Source of the DNA: Paraburkholderia tropica
Lineage (GTDB): Bacteria; Pseudomonadota; Gammaproteobacteria; Burkholderiales; Burkholderiaceae
DNA: 64,000 nt
Reading direction: 5' to 3'
Assembly: GCF_900109265.1 (NCBI RefSeq)
Contig: NZ_FNZM01000008.1
Span: forward strand, 1-64,000
Each line of letters opens with the position of its first letter. Position 1 is the stretch's first letter. Below, in pieces: positions 49,822-59,642 of this stretch. The notes beneath the pieces were generated by a model that was given only the letters and a program-made list of their open reading frames with translations, was not told the origin of the DNA and ran no database searches. Made by a program: the position numbers and the translations under genes.

Positions 49822-50490
49822 TTGATCCGCCCGTTCGCCGACTCCCCTCCCTCGCGCCACGCTCGCCGAACAGCGCGCGCCGCGCAGCGGTTCGTCGCGA
49901 CGATCGCTTCATGGGGCGCCGCATTAACCGCTGCTGCGCTACTCGGCGCCTGCTCGGATCCGGCCGAACCGTGGCAGTTGACCGACGTCCAGGGCCATCT
50001 GCCCGACCTCGCCTTCACGCTCACCGCCGACAACGGCCAGCCGATGACGGCCCGCGACCTGCGCGGCCAGACCGCGCTCGTCTACTTCGGCTACACGCAT
50101 TGTCCGGACGTGTGTCCGGAAACGATGGCGCGGCTGATGCAGGTCATAGCGAATCTCGGACCCGACGCGCAGCACGTGCGGATACTCTTCATCTCCGTCG
50201 ATCCCGCGCGCGACACGCCGGGCGCCTTGCACGCCTACGTAGGCGCTTTCGATGCGCAGCACGCGCTCGGCCTCACGGGCAGCGACGCGCAGGTGGAAGC
50301 GCTCGCGAAACGCTATCGCGTCGCGTATCAGATGGAGAAGCGCGACCCGGACGGCAGCTACGAAGTCACGCACAGCTCGGCCGTCTATGTGTTCGACGCG
50401 CAGGGCCACGCGCGCCTGCTCGCCACCGACCGGGACACAGCGGCCGCAATCGCGCAGGACGTGCGCCGCATCATCGACACGCCCGCATGA
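49822..50490 (+). CDS. SCO1/SenC-type copper chaperone of cytochrome oxidase
   Basis: About 222 residues. Thioredoxin-fold protein with the copper-binding CxxxC in GYTHCPDVCPETMARL and the ligand His in YEVTHSSAVYVFD. The lipobox LLGAC (CSDPAEPWQL) predicts a lipid-anchored periplasmic protein. The start is uncertain: no in-frame ATG fits, so a TTG at 49822 is proposed, giving a signal of about 40 residues. It supplies Cu to the CuA site of cytochrome c oxidase. It clusters with PCuAC and CtaG, which have the same role. Confidence 0.88.
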   Translation: MIRPFADSPPSRHARRTARAAQRFVATIASWGAALTAAALLGACSDPAEPWQLTDVQGHLPDLAFTLTADNGQPMTARDLRGQTALVYFGYTHCPDVCPETMARLMQVIANLGPDAQHVRILFISVDPARDTPGALHAYVGAFDAQHALGLTGSDAQVEALAKRYRVAYQMEKRDPDGSYEVTHSSAVYVFDAQGHARLLATDRDTAAAIAQDVRRIIDTPA

Positions 50491-50574
50491 CGGCGAATGA
50501 CGGCTAAGGACGGCTAGCTACGTGCCGCGCGCAACATGAACCGATTTCCCGCACCACCCGCAACAGGAACTGCC

Positions 50575-51036
50575 ATGACGATGAAACTCAAGTCCCTCAC
50601 CGCAACGTTCGGCTTCGCGCTTGCCTGCTCGTTCAGCGCGTTCGCGCCCGCAGCGCACGCCGCCGACGTGGCGATCAGCGCGCAGAACGCATGGGTGCGC
50701 TGGCTGCCGAACGATCTGCCGGCGGCGGGCTATGTCACGCTCAAGAATGATGGCGAGAAGCCCATCGATCTCGTCGGTGTATCGAGCGACGACTACGGCA
50801 TGGTGATGCTGCATCAGACCGTGTCGAACGGATCGACACAGAAAATGGTGATGGTTCACAAGGCGACGGTGCCCGCGCACGGCACGCTCGACATCACACC
50901 GGGCGGCTATCACCTGATGCTCGAGCATGCGAAGCACAAGGTCGCGCCGGGCGACACGGTGCACCTCAAACTGAAGTTCTCGGATGGCGCGACGCTCGAC
51001 ACGCCGTTCGCGGTGAAGCCGCCGTCGCAGCAGTAA
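50575..51036 (+). CDS. Periplasmic copper chaperone PCu(A)C
   Basis: 153 residues with a signal peptide (FGFALACSFSAFAPAAHA). The mature protein has the DUF461/PCuAC copper site: Met and His in GMVMLHQT, KMVMV, then HxM in GGYHLMLEH. It delivers Cu(I) with SCO1 to cytochrome oxidase. AGGA precedes the ATG at 50575. It follows sco1 by 84 bp. Confidence 0.9.
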   Translation: MTMKLKSLTATFGFALACSFSAFAPAAHAADVAISAQNAWVRWLPNDLPAAGYVTLKNDGEKPIDLVGVSSDDYGMVMLHQTVSNGSTQKMVMVHKATVPAHGTLDITPGGYHLMLEHAKHKVAPGDTVHLKLKFSDGATLDTPFAVKPPSQQ

Positions 51037-51075
51037 CGCGTCGCTGACGCTTCAAAGCGCCTCCACTCAGCGCCT

Positions 51076-51151
51076 CGCGATGAACCCGAGCAGAAGCCCG
51101 CGATGAACCCGAGCAGAATCCCGCGATGAACCCGAGCAGAAGCCCTCGATG
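51076..51151 (+). repeat. 23-bp tandem repeat forming overlapping mini-frames before ctaG
   Basis: Three 23-bp units (51076, 51099, 51122) and a fourth partial one that contains the ctaG start. Each unit has an ATG (51080, 51103, 51126) opening an 8-codon frame (MNPSRSPR or MNPSRIPR) whose TGA overlaps the next ATG by ATGA. The last TGA overlaps the ctaG ATG at 51149. Confidence 0.9.
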
Positions 51152-52036
51152 AACCCGCTCTACTGGCTCGATCCCTGGGAGCCCTCGCCGACCGTCGTGA
51201 TCGCGATCGGCGTGGCGGCGCTGCTATTCGTGCGCGGGCAGCACAAGGCGCGCGTCACGCTCGCGCGCCGGCTTTCGTTCTGGTTCGGACTCGGCGCGCT
51301 CTACATCGCGCTGCATACGCGGCTCGATTACTTCTTCGAGCACGAGTTCTTCATGCATCGCGCGCAGCATCTCGTGCTGCATCATCTCGGGCCATTCTTC
51401 ATCGCCCTCTCGTACCCCGGCGCGGCGCTGCGCGCGGGCATTCCGTTCGCGTGGCGTCAGCGCTTCGTGCGGCCCGCGCTCGCCGCGCGGCCCGTGCGCA
51501 TCGCGCTCGACGTGGTGATGCATCCCGTCGTCGCCGTAACGCTGTTCGTCGGGCTGATCTATTTCTGGCTGCTCTCGCCGATTCACTTCGTCGCGATGCT
51601 CGACTGGCGGCTTTATCGCGTCATGAACTGGAGCATGGTGATCGACGGGCTGCTGTTCTGGTGGCTCGTGCTCGACCCGCGACCCGCGCCGCCCGCGCGC
51701 CTCGCACCCGGCAAACGCGTGCTGGTGGTGATCGCCGCGATTCCGCCGCAGATCGTGCTCGGCGCGTTCATCTTCTTCACGTCGCACGAGCTTTATCCGA
51801 TTTACTCGATCTGCGGACGCGCGTTCACCTGGCTTTCGCCGATGCGCGATCAGCAGATCGGCGGCCTGTTGCTGTGGATTCCGGGCTCGATGATGAGCGT
51901 GATCGGCGCGCTGCTTGCGTTGCGCCACTGGATGCGCCTTTCCGCGCGCGGACGTCTGCAGCGTACGCAGCCGAAGCGTGGCCGGGCACGCGCCGCGCAG
52001 CAGGAACAGCAGCAAGACAAGCCGCTGCGCACCTGA
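51149..52036 (+). CDS. ctaG: CtaG/Caa3-type cytochrome c oxidase assembly protein
   Basis: 295-residue membrane protein with about seven helices. It has the caa3_CtaG pattern: WEPSPTVVIAIGVAALLF at the start, LDYFFEHEFFMHRAQHLVLHHLGPF with conserved His residues, PVVAVTLFVGLIYFW, and SHELYPIYSICGR near the end. Homologues assist copper insertion into oxidases. It follows SCO1 and PCuAC. No conventional ribosome-binding site lies before its ATG, which instead overlaps the stop of a repeated mini-frame. Confidence 0.88.
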   Translation: MNPLYWLDPWEPSPTVVIAIGVAALLFVRGQHKARVTLARRLSFWFGLGALYIALHTRLDYFFEHEFFMHRAQHLVLHHLGPFFIALSYPGAALRAGIPFAWRQRFVRPALAARPVRIALDVVMHPVVAVTLFVGLIYFWLLSPIHFVAMLDWRLYRVMNWSMVIDGLLFWWLVLDPRPAPPARLAPGKRVLVVIAAIPPQIVLGAFIFFTSHELYPIYSICGRAFTWLSPMRDQQIGGLLLWIPGSMMSVIGALLALRHWMRLSARGRLQRTQPKRGRARAAQQEQQQDKPLRT

Positions 52037-52056
52037 GCGATTCGGGCGTCAAACCA

Positions 52057-52545
52057 TCAGGCCGAACGCATCCACACGTGCGGGATGCCGTCTTCGTCGT
52101 GAATCTCCGAAACCGGCGTGAAGCCGAATGCACCGTAGAACTTCTGCAGATGCGCCTGCGCATGCAGTCGCATGGGCACGCCCGGCCATTGACGCGCGCT
52201 GTGCGCGATCGCGCGTTCGAGCAGCCCGTTGCCGAGCTTGATGCCGCGAAATGCCGGCGACGTCACCACGCGGCCAATCCGCACGTCGGGATCGTCGGCG
52301 CTGGGCACCAGCACGCGCAGATAGCCCGCCAGCGCCCGCTTGCCGTCGCGCTCGCCCCAGGCGAACAGATGCCACGCCGTGTCGTCCTCGCCGTCGATGT
52401 CGCCGTAGACGCAGTTCTGCTCGACCACGAACACGTCGGAGCGCAGCTTGAGCATGGCGTACACGTCACGCGCGCTGAGCGCATCGAAAGCTTGCCATTG
52501 CCAGTCGAGTTGAACGGTCGGCAATGCGGGGGACTGCGCGGTCAT
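52057..52545 (-). CDS. ElaA-like GNAT acetyltransferase
   Basis: 162 residues. LRSDVFVVEQNCVYGDIDGED is the ElaA hallmark, followed by the acetyl-CoA loop VRIGRVVTSPAFRGIKLGNGL and a C-terminal HAQAHLQKFYGAFGFTPV. The substrate is unknown. It converges on ctaG. Confidence 0.85.
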   Translation of the reverse strand: MTAQSPALPTVQLDWQWQAFDALSARDVYAMLKLRSDVFVVEQNCVYGDIDGEDDTAWHLFAWGERDGKRALAGYLRVLVPSADDPDVRIGRVVTSPAFRGIKLGNGLLERAIAHSARQWPGVPMRLHAQAHLQKFYGAFGFTPVSEIHDEDGIPHVWMRSA

Positions 52546-52603
52546 AAGAATTCCATCGAAGCTTGCTGAAAGGCCGATTATGCCTTGCGGCGCGAGCGAA
52601 ACA

Positions 52604-52876
52604 CTACTTGCGGCGGCGCGGCGTCTCGTACTTGCGCCAGTATTGAAACGGCTGTTCGTGCAGATCGATATCGAGTTCGACGATGCGCGCCTGCATGCGC
52701 TCCTGGGCGTCGGCGATCGCGCGGTTGTAGATGGCCGGCGCGATCTCTTCGAGAAAGAAACCCAGCAGACCGCCCGCGGCGATATTGCCGATCGGTTCCT
52801 CCATGTTGGCTTCGAAGTAACGCTGGATCGACGCGATTGCGAGCGTGCGCTCTTCGTCGGGAAGTTCGATGGACAT
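52604..52876 (-). CDS. DUF2164-family small protein
   Basis: 90 residues: SIELPDEERTLAIASIQRYF, then EEPIGNIAAGGLLGFFLEEIAPAIYNRAI, and a tail with DIDLHEQPFQYWRK. This is the full DUF2164 pattern. No function is known. A purine-rich GGAG sequence lies before the ATG. Confidence 0.82.
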   Translation of the reverse strand: MSIELPDEERTLAIASIQRYFEANMEEPIGNIAAGGLLGFFLEEIAPAIYNRAIADAQERMQARIVELDIDLHEQPFQYWRKYETPRRRK

Positions 52877-53002
52877 GGCGGAGATCCGTGGGAAGCGATC
52901 CGCTATTGTGCACGCGCGATGACGACGCGGCGCGCGGCGATCGATGGCGCATCCGCGAAGAAGAAAAGCGGCGAACGGAAAGCAGACGGAAAGCGGAAAA
53001 AG

Positions 53003-53029
53003 AAAAAGCCACCCGAAGGTGGCTTTTTC
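53003..53029. terminator. Terminator after the tRNA cluster
   Basis: A5, GCCACC, CGAA loop, GGTGGC, T5. It ends the leftward pgsA-tRNA transcript. Confidence 0.87.
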
Positions 53030-53039
53030 TTGAACTACT

Positions 53040-53113
53040 TGGAGGCGCGAGCCGGAGTCGAACCGGCCTACACGGCTTTGCAGGCCGCTGCATAACCGCT
53101 TTGCTATCGCGCC
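53040..53113 (-). tRNA. tRNA-Cys(GCA)
   Basis: On the minus strand: acceptor GGCGCGA, anticodon loop CTGCAAA (GCA), T-loop TTCGACT, encoded TCCA end. The cloverleaf closes. Confidence 0.93.
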
Positions 53114-53235
53114 AAAAGCGGACTGTTCGATGTCTGGGGCGCAGAAAACTGCTTGCGCTCACAACTACCGACAGATTTTTGCGATGGCCTTGCGGCCCAC
53201 CAAACAAAAGGGGAAGCGCTGCTTCCCCGAGAATC

Positions 53236-53311
53236 TGGAGCGGGAGACGAGTCTCGAACTCGCGACCTCAACCTTGGCAAGGTTGCGCTCTACCAACTGA
53301 GCTACTCCCGC
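53236..53311 (-). tRNA. tRNA-Gly(GCC), copy 2
   Basis: Acceptor GCGGGAG, anticodon loop TTGCCAA (GCC), T-loop TTCGAGA, encoded CCA. It is identical to the copy at 53385-53460. Confidence 0.95.
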
Positions 53312-53384
53312 ATATTTACTACTTCACTACTCTTTGCTGCCGATACTTCGTTTCACAGTTTAGCAAAACGCCGCATCCAGAATC

Positions 53385-53460
53385 TGGAGCGGGAGACGAG
53401 TCTCGAACTCGCGACCTCAACCTTGGCAAGGTTGCGCTCTACCAACTGAGCTACTCCCGC
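53385..53460 (-). tRNA. tRNA-Gly(GCC), copy 1
   Basis: Same 76-nt sequence as the downstream copy, 73 bp away. Flanking bases are similar too, so this is a tandem duplication. It follows pgsA in the same direction. Confidence 0.95.
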
Positions 53461-53703
53461 GTATTTGCTGCCTTACTACCTTCGCCGCTGATTGACTGCT
53501 TATCTTCGGCTATTTCCCGCTATCTCCACCGCATCTGCTTCGTTTGCTGCTTGTCGTGCAGCGGAGAAGTGAGATTATGTATAACCCGCTGAATCGTGTC
53601 AACCCCTTCGTGTGATCTTTTTGGAAAAAGATGCGCGCCGGGGTCAACTCGCGTCGATCGCTGTCGATGACTGAATCGACCGACCGCGCGAAATCTCCCC
53701 TGC

Positions 53704-54294
53704 TCAGAGGCTTCCGCGCTCGCGGATCTGCGGCCATGCGAGCTTCATGTAATAGAGCATCGACCAGATCGTCAGCACCGCTGCCACGTAGATGAGCCAC
53801 GTGCCCCACACGCGCGAATCGAACAGCATCTTGCCGTCGAGCGTGAGCGGCGCGTAGAACAGCAGCATCGGAATCGCGACCATCTGGCACGCCGTCTTGA
53901 ACTTGCCGAGCTGATTCACCGCCACGCTCTTCGAAGCGCCGATCTGCGCCATCCACTCGCGCAGCGCCGAAATCGCGATCTCGCGGCCCACGATCACCAG
54001 CGCGATCACCGCGTCGAGACGCTGCAGGTGCACGAGCACGAGCAGCGCGGCCGTGACCATCAGCTTGTCGGCGACCGGATCGAGGAACGCGCCGAACGAC
54101 GAGGTCTGGTTCCACTTGCGGGCGAGATAGCCGTCGAACCAGTCGGTCAGCGCCGCGAGGATGAAGATCCACATGGCTGCGACATTCTGATGCATCGGGC
54201 TCAGCACCGACTGCGGCAGATAGAACACGCCCACTACGAGCGGAATCGCCACGATCCGCAGCCACGTCAGGAGAATCGGGATATTGAACGGCAT
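53704..54294 (-). CDS. pgsA: CDP-diacylglycerol-glycerol-3-phosphate 3-phosphatidyltransferase
   Basis: Committed step of phosphatidylglycerol synthesis at the inner membrane. 196 residues with about five helices. The CDP-alcohol phosphotransferase motif is complete: DWFDGYLARKW, SFGAFLDPVADKL. It lies 129 bp after uvrC; the uvrC-pgsA-tRNA-Gly-tRNA-Cys order is widespread in gammaproteobacteria and betaproteobacteria. Confidence 0.96.
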   Translation of the reverse strand: MPFNIPILLTWLRIVAIPLVVGVFYLPQSVLSPMHQNVAAMWIFILAALTDWFDGYLARKWNQTSSFGAFLDPVADKLMVTAALLVLVHLQRLDAVIALVIVGREIAISALREWMAQIGASKSVAVNQLGKFKTACQMVAIPMLLFYAPLTLDGKMLFDSRVWGTWLIYVAAVLTIWSMLYYMKLAWPQIRERGSL

Positions 54295-54423
54295 TGGCGC
54301 GCGCAGTCTGTCAGGGGGAGTTGCAATTATGGGAGATGCAATTGTGCCGCGTCACCGGGGCCGCCACAAGCAAGCGTAAGGTTGACGCCCGCGCGCCGTC
54401 GATTCCCGTGCGCGGGCGCGGCC

Positions 54424-56796
54424 TCAATGAAGCTGCTGATAGATCTGTTCCGCCAGCGCATGCGAGATGCCTTCGACGCTCGCCAGATCGTCGACGCTCG
54501 CCGCCATCACGCCGCGCAGACCGCCGAAGCGCGCGAGCAGGCGCTGGCGCCGTTTCGCGCCGACGCCTTCCAGCTCTTCGAGCCGCGACGTCTGGCGCGT
54601 CTTGCCGCGTTTGGCGCGCATGCCCGTGATCGCAAAACGGTGCGCCTCGTCGCGGACCTGCGCGACCAGCATCAGCGCCGCGCTCTCCTTGCCGAGTTCG
54701 AGCGGCGCGCGGCCGTCGGCGAACACCAGCGTTTCGAGGCCGACCTTGCGCCCTTCGCCCTTGGCAACGCCCACAAGTATCGCAGGGTCGAGTCCGAGTT
54801 CGTCGAACACCTGGCGCGCGATCTCGACCTGCCCCTTGCCGCCGTCGATCAGGACGATGTTGGGCAAGGTGCCGCCCGTCGCGACCGGTTCCGCGCCGTC
54901 CGGCGACGCGCTCGGATCGGCGGGATCGGTGCTTTGCAGCGCCTGCGCCTCGTCGGTTTCGTTGCGCGCCGATTGCGCGACCATCTTCTCGTAACGGCGC
55001 GTGAGCACCTGGCGCATGGCCGCGTAATCGTCGCCGCCCGTGATGCCCGTGATGTTGTAGCGCCGGTACTCGCTCGACTGCATCTTGTGATGGTGATAGA
55101 CGACGCAGGACGCCTGCGTCGCCTCGCCCATCGTGTGGCTGATGTCGAAACACTCGATGCGCAGATGCGCGAGATCGTCGAGTTCGAGGCCGAGCAGTTG
55201 CGCGAGCGTGCGCGTGCGCGCCTGCTGCGAGCCTTGTTCCGAGAGCAGCCGCGCGAGCGCGAGACGCGCGTTCTGCTCGGCCATCGCGAGCCACGCGCGC
55301 TTCTGGCCTTGCGGCTGGCGCAGCACCGCGACCTTGTGGCCGGCCTGTTCGGACAGCACGTCGACGAGCTCGCGGTTCGCCGGCGGATGGCTCACCACCA
55401 GCACCGGCGGCACGCGGTTGCCGAAGTAATGCTGCGCGATGAAAGCGTCGAGCACTTCGGATTCGATGCCGTTTGCGCGAGCCGCGCGTTTCGACGACTT
55501 CGGCTTCGCGGCGGAGGCTTCGTCGAGGCTGTCAGCGGCGTCGGACGCTTCGGTTTCGCTGCCGAGGTCTGCCGCGATCGCCAGCGGATCGGGCTGCTCG
55601 CCTGCGTCTTCGCTTACGTCTTCGCTTACGTCTTCGCTCACGTCTCCGCTTACGCTTTCACTTGCGTCCGCGCCTGCTTCATCAGCCGCGTTCTCTTCGT
55701 CTTCCGCCTGCGCCGCCGCGCCCGCGCTCGCCACCAGCGCCTTGCGCGCGAGCGACGGCAGCGACTTCAGCGCCGTCGCCGCGACCACCGTTTCCTCGCC
55801 GATGGTTTCCGCCACGCCGCCCTCTTCGTCGGTCAGCGCGCGCTCGACGTGCGCCGGGAAGTACGCCTTGTCGCCCAGATGGCGGCCGCCGCGCACCATC
55901 GCGAGATTCACGCAGACGCGTCCGCCCAGCGCGACCACGGCCAGAATATCGACGTCGCTCTCGCTGCCTGTCTCGATCGCCTGCTGATGCAGCACGGTCG
56001 ACAGCGAACTCATCTGGTTGCGCACCGACGCGGCCTGCTCGAACTTCAGCTCGGCGGCGAACGCGTGCATCTTCGTCTCCAGCTCCTTCATCACCTCGTT
56101 CTGACGGCCGAGCAGAAAACGCGAGGCGTTGCTCACATCGCGCGCGTAATCGTCCTGGCTGATCGCGCCGACGCACGGCGCCGTGCAGCGCGCGATCTGA
56201 TGCAGCAGACACGGCCGCGTGCGGTTGTTGAACACCGAATCCTCGCAGGTGCGCAACTGAAACACGCGCTGCAGGATCTGGATGCTTTCGCGCACCGCGT
56301 AGGCGCTCGGAAACGGTCCGAAGTACTGGTTGTTGCGATCGACCGCGCCGCGGTAATACGCCATACGCGGAAACTTGTGGCCCGTGAGCTTGAGGAACGG
56401 ATACGACTTGTCGTCGCGAAAGAGAATGTTGTAGCGCGGCGCGAGCGCCTTGATCAGGTTGTTTTCGAGCAGCAGCGCTTCGGCTTCCGAGCGCGTAACC
56501 GTGGTCTCGATACGCGCGATGCGCGTCACCATCATGGCGATGCGCGGCGAGAGCTGCGTCTTGTTGAAATAGCTCGATACGCGCTTCTTCAGGTCGCGCG
56601 CCTTGCCCACGTAGAGCACCGCGTCGCGCGCATCGTAGTAGCGGTAGACGCCGGGCAGATGCGGCAGTTGCGTCAGCACTTCCTTCGGGTCGAACGCTTC
56701 GGCGACGGCTTCGGCAGCGGTTTCGGGCGCGTCTGCGGGAATGTCGGCGTCGGCGGCCGGACCGTGGGAGTCGGCGGGATCGTGAGAATCGGTCAT
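54424..56796 (-). CDS. uvrC: Excinuclease ABC subunit C
   Basis: Makes the dual incisions of nucleotide-excision repair with UvrAB. 790 residues, against about 610 usually. The GIY-YIG domain is [34 protein letters not shown], followed by the Cys cluster ([17 protein letters not shown]), the UvrB-binding UVR segment, and the C-terminal RNase H-like nuclease ([29 protein letters not shown]) with tandem HhH motifs ([16 protein letters not shown]). The extra length is an acidic, repeat-rich insertion at about residues 350-430 and a 35-residue N-terminal extension. Confidence 0.96.
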   Translation of the reverse strand: MTDSHDPADSHGPAADADIPADAPETAAEAVAEAFDPKEVLTQLPHLPGVYRYYDARDAVLYVGKARDLKKRVSSYFNKTQLSPRIAMMVTRIARIETTVTRSEAEALLLENNLIKALAPRYNILFRDDKSYPFLKLTGHKFPRMAYYRGAVDRNNQYFGPFPSAYAVRESIQILQRVFQLRTCEDSVFNNRTRPCLLHQIARCTAPCVGAISQDDYARDVSNASRFLLGRQNEVMKELETKMHAFAAELKFEQAASVRNQMSSLSTVLHQQAIETGSESDVDILAVVALGGRVCVNLAMVRGGRHLGDKAYFPAHVERALTDEEGGVAETIGEETVVAATALKSLPSLARKALVASAGAAAQAEDEENAADEAGADASESVSGDVSEDVSEDVSEDAGEQPDPLAIAADLGSETEASDAADSLDEASAAKPKSSKRAARANGIESEVLDAFIAQHYFGNRVPPVLVVSHPPANRELVDVLSEQAGHKVAVLRQPQGQKRAWLAMAEQNARLALARLLSEQGSQQARTRTLAQLLGLELDDLAHLRIECFDISHTMGEATQASCVVYHHHKMQSSEYRRYNITGITGGDDYAAMRQVLTRRYEKMVAQSARNETDEAQALQSTDPADPSASPDGAEPVATGGTLPNIVLIDGGKGQVEIARQVFDELGLDPAILVGVAKGEGRKVGLETLVFADGRAPLELGKESAALMLVAQVRDEAHRFAITGMRAKRGKTRQTSRLEELEGVGAKRRQRLLARFGGLRGVMAASVDDLASVEGISHALAEQIYQQLH
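55606..55677. repeat. 12-bp degenerate tandem repeat inside uvrC
   Basis: Six GTCTTCGCTTAC-like units in frame. They code for Val-Ser-Glu-Asp tetrapeptides in the acidic insertion. Confidence 0.85.
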
Positions 56797-56954
56797 CCAG
56801 TCTGGGGACGTCTGTGAGCGTCGAGTTGCGTCGGGTCGGGGCAGGCTTGCGGGTGTGCGGCGCAGACCATCCGCGCACGCGACGCGACGCGGTCATGCGG
56901 CTGCCCTAGAATCGCAAGTTTAGATCATTCCGCGCGGGCCAGAAGCACCCCGGT

Positions 56955-56990
56955 TGCAACCCGGGATGCAACCCGGGATGCAACCCGGAA
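56955..56990. repeat. 12-bp tandem repeat upstream of earP
   Basis: Three TGCAACCCGGGA units (the last has one change). It is in the gap between divergent uvrC and earP and has no evident coding role. Confidence 0.85.
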
Positions 56991-57075
56991 GCCGCCCACG
57001 AGCCGCCCAAAGCCGCGCCCACGAGCCGGCTCGAAGCAGCCGGCCCGCCGCCAGCCCTACTCGCCAGCCCACGTC

Positions 57076-58410
57076 ATGTCCCACGCTCCCCGCTCCACCA
57101 CCGGCCCCGCGCCCGACGCCGTCCGTCCGCACGCCGCTGCCGCCGCGCCCCTCGCCTGCGACATCTTCTGCTCCGTGATCGACAACTTCGGCGACATCGG
57201 CGTCTGCTGGCGTCTCGCGCGTCAGCTCGCACGCGAGCACGGCTGGGAGGTGCGCCTGTTCGTCGACGATCTGCACGCGTTCGAAAAGCTCTGCCCGACG
57301 CTCGACGCGTCGCGCGCGTCGCAGACGGTCGAAGGCGTGGTCGTCGAGCACTGGCACGAGACCGATCACGTGGGCGAAACGCTGCGAATCGCCGACGTGG
57401 TGATCGAAGCGTTCGCCTGCGAACTGCCGTCGGCGTACATCGCGGCGATGGCCGAACGCACGCCCACGCCCGTGTGGCTCAATCTCGAATATCTGAGCGC
57501 CGAGGACTGGGTCGCCGATTTCCATCTGCGTCCGTCGCCGCATCCGCGTTACGGGCTGCTCAAGCACTTTTTCTTTCCGGGCCTCGGCGCGGGAACCGGC
57601 GGCGTGCTCAAGGAACGCGATCTCGATGCGGCGCGCGCCGCGTTCGAAAGCTCGCCCGAAGCGCGCGCGGCGTGGTGGCAACGCGCGACCGGCGGCCCGC
57701 CGCCGGGCCCGGAAGCCACGGTGATCTCGCTGTTCGCCTACGAGAATCCCGCCATCGACACGCTGCTCGAACAGTGGCGCGACAGTCCGACGCCGGTCGT
57801 GCTGCTCGTGCCGCAAGGGCGCATTTCGGGCGCGCTCGCACGCTTCTTCGGCGTCCCGTCTTTCGACGCGGGCACGCGCGGCGAACGCGGATCGCTCACG
57901 GCGCACAGCCTCGCCTTCACCGAGCAGCGCGGCTACGACGCGCTCCTGTGGGCGAGCGACCTGAACTTCGTGCGCGGCGAGGATTCGTTCGTGCGCGCCC
58001 AGTGGGCGGCGCGACCGTTCGTCTGGCACATCTATCCGCAAGCCGACGACGCGCATCTGCCCAAGCTCGACGCCGCGCTGGAGCACTACACGCGCCCGCT
58101 CGACGCCGCGCCGCGCGAGGCGCTCGAACGCTTCTGGCACGCGTGGAACGGCAATGCCGGGCACCCGGCTGGCGCGCACGACGGTCGCGCGATCGGGACG
58201 AACGCGGCGGATAAAGCCACGCCTGAGACCGCGCCTGAAATCGCGCCAGGCACCGCGCAAATGGCGCCGGATCGTGCGCCGGACTGGGCCGACCTCGCCC
58301 GCCACCTGCCCGCCCTGAAAGCGCGCGCGCACGGCTGGGCAGCCGAACTCGCCCTGACCGGCGATCTCGCTGGAAATCTGGCCGAATTCGCAAAAACTCA
58401 GTTAAAATAA
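57076..58410 (+). CDS. earP: EF-P arginine rhamnosyltransferase EarP
   Basis: 444 residues. Transfers rhamnose from dTDP-rhamnose to Arg32 of elongation factor P. The N-terminal GT-B half begins [25 protein letters not shown], with the catalytic Asp in DNFGDIG. The C-terminal half has [38 protein letters not shown] and PFVWHIYPQ, all diagnostic. About 28 Pro/Ala-rich residues precede the fold. A low-complexity insertion (about 375-400) is present. It lies just before its substrate gene efp. Confidence 0.95.
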   Translation: MSHAPRSTTGPAPDAVRPHAAAAAPLACDIFCSVIDNFGDIGVCWRLARQLAREHGWEVRLFVDDLHAFEKLCPTLDASRASQTVEGVVVEHWHETDHVGETLRIADVVIEAFACELPSAYIAAMAERTPTPVWLNLEYLSAEDWVADFHLRPSPHPRYGLLKHFFFPGLGAGTGGVLKERDLDAARAAFESSPEARAAWWQRATGGPPPGPEATVISLFAYENPAIDTLLEQWRDSPTPVVLLVPQGRISGALARFFGVPSFDAGTRGERGSLTAHSLAFTEQRGYDALLWASDLNFVRGEDSFVRAQWAARPFVWHIYPQADDAHLPKLDAALEHYTRPLDAAPREALERFWHAWNGNAGHPAGAHDGRAIGTNAADKATPETAPEIAPGTAQMAPDRAPDWADLARHLPALKARAHGWAAELALTGDLAGNLAEFAKTQLK

Positions 58411-58597
58411 GCGGTTATCCGGCGGCAGCCGTCTCAAGCGACCTCGATTTCCGCACGCCTTGCAGGTCATACGCGAATACGCAAACGAACACGCCGTTCG
58501 AAGCGCTACGCGTTCCGGCAGGGGGCCACAACGAACGCTTGCGACGTTTGCCGTCGCGCACACCCAAAGCTATCTAATCTGGACAGGACAGTTTTTT

Positions 58598-59155
58598 ATG
58601 AAGACCGCACAGGAACTCCGCGTCGGCAACGTCGTGATGATCGGTAACGACGCCATGGTCGTGCAGAAGGCCGAATACAACAAATCGGGCCGTAACGCCG
58701 CCGTCGTGAAGATGAAGTTCAAGAACCTGCTGACCGGCGCGGGCATGGAAACCGTGTACAAGGCGGACGACAAGTTCGACGTCGTCGTGCTCGACCGCAA
58801 GGAAGTGACGTACTCGTACTTCGCCGACCCGATGTACGTGTTCATGGACGCCGACTACAACCAGTACGAAGTCGAAGGCGAGATGATGGCCGACGCCCTC
58901 AACTACCTCGAAGACGGCATGGCGTGCGAAGTCGTGTTCTACAACGAGAAGGCCATCTCGGTCGAACTGCCGACCGTGCTCGTGCGCGAAATCATCTACA
59001 CGGAACCGGCTGTCAAGGGCGACACGTCGTCGGGCAAGGTGCTGAAGACGGCCAAGCTGACCACGGGCTTCGAACTGCAAGTGCCGCTGTTCTGCAACAT
59101 CGGCGACAAGATCGAAATCGACACGCGTACGAACGAGTACCGCAGCCGCGCCTAA
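58598..59155 (+). CDS. efp: Elongation factor P
   Basis: Relieves ribosome stalling at polyproline. 185 residues. The domain I loop is [14 protein letters not shown] with Arg32 at the tip, the residue modified by EarP. Lys34-type modification enzymes would not fit. The C-terminal OB domain is [30 protein letters not shown]. The ATG at 58598 has AGGACAG upstream. Confidence 0.98.
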   Translation: MKTAQELRVGNVVMIGNDAMVVQKAEYNKSGRNAAVVKMKFKNLLTGAGMETVYKADDKFDVVVLDRKEVTYSYFADPMYVFMDADYNQYEVEGEMMADALNYLEDGMACEVVFYNEKAISVELPTVLVREIIYTEPAVKGDTSSGKVLKTAKLTTGFELQVPLFCNIGDKIEIDTRTNEYRSRA

Positions 59156-59217
59156 GCTTCACGAGGCAAACGGCAAGGCGAACGCGTCCGCATCGATGCA
59201 TCGCGGATGCAATCGCG

Positions 59218-59243
59218 AAAGCGCCCCTCGGGGCGCTTTTTCT
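59218..59243 (+). terminator. Terminator after efp
   Basis: AAAGCGCCCC, TCG loop, GGGGCGC and a T-rich tail. Confidence 0.88.
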
Positions 59244-59432
59244 TTTTTTGCCGAACGTGTATGTTTGTGAGTGCCATGGGAAAACCTTACCGGTTTTGCC
59301 GGTGCGCAAAATGTGAGCAACATCGGCACAGCAAGGCAAGGCGCTCATGGCATGGTTTCTGCTGGTCTATTTCCGGGATAGCCAATTTTTATTGCGGCTA
59401 ACGCACCCTCTTCCCGGAACCAGGAGAACTCG

Positions 59433-59642
59433 ATGAACAACGACATCGCAGAAGGCAAGTGGAAGCAGCTGATCGGCAAGGCGAAGGCCGCCTGGGGCGA
59501 GCTCACGGACGACGAGCTGGCCAAGGCGGAAGGCCACGCCGATCGCCTCGCCGGACTGATCCAGGAACGTTACGGCAAGACGCGTGACGAGGCGGAACTG
59601 GAAGTGCGGCGCTGGTTCGACGCGCATCGGCCGTTCGACTGA
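59433..59642 (+). CDS. CsbD-like stress-response protein
   Basis: 69 residues: NNDIAEGKWKQLIGKAKAAW, GELTDDELAKAEGHADRLAG, and a C-terminal ERYGKTRDEAE. This is the complete CsbD/YjbJ pattern of small helical hydrophilic proteins. AGGAGA lies before the ATG. The molecular function is unknown; relatives are induced by general stress. Confidence 0.88.
   Translation: MNNDIAEGKWKQLIGKAKAAWGELTDDELAKAEGHADRLAGLIQERYGKTRDEAELEVRRWFDAHRPFD

Noticed and set aside
53236..53460. CRISPR-like repeat pair
   Set aside because: The two 76-bp repeats are complete tRNA-Gly genes with cloverleaf and CCA. No CRISPR array or cas gene is visible in the window.
56920..58332. Minus-strand frame opposite earP with an Ile-Pro-Gly-Cys repeat at its end
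   Set aside because: The repeat is only the translation of the 12-bp DNA repeat, and the opposite strand encodes a complete EarP.
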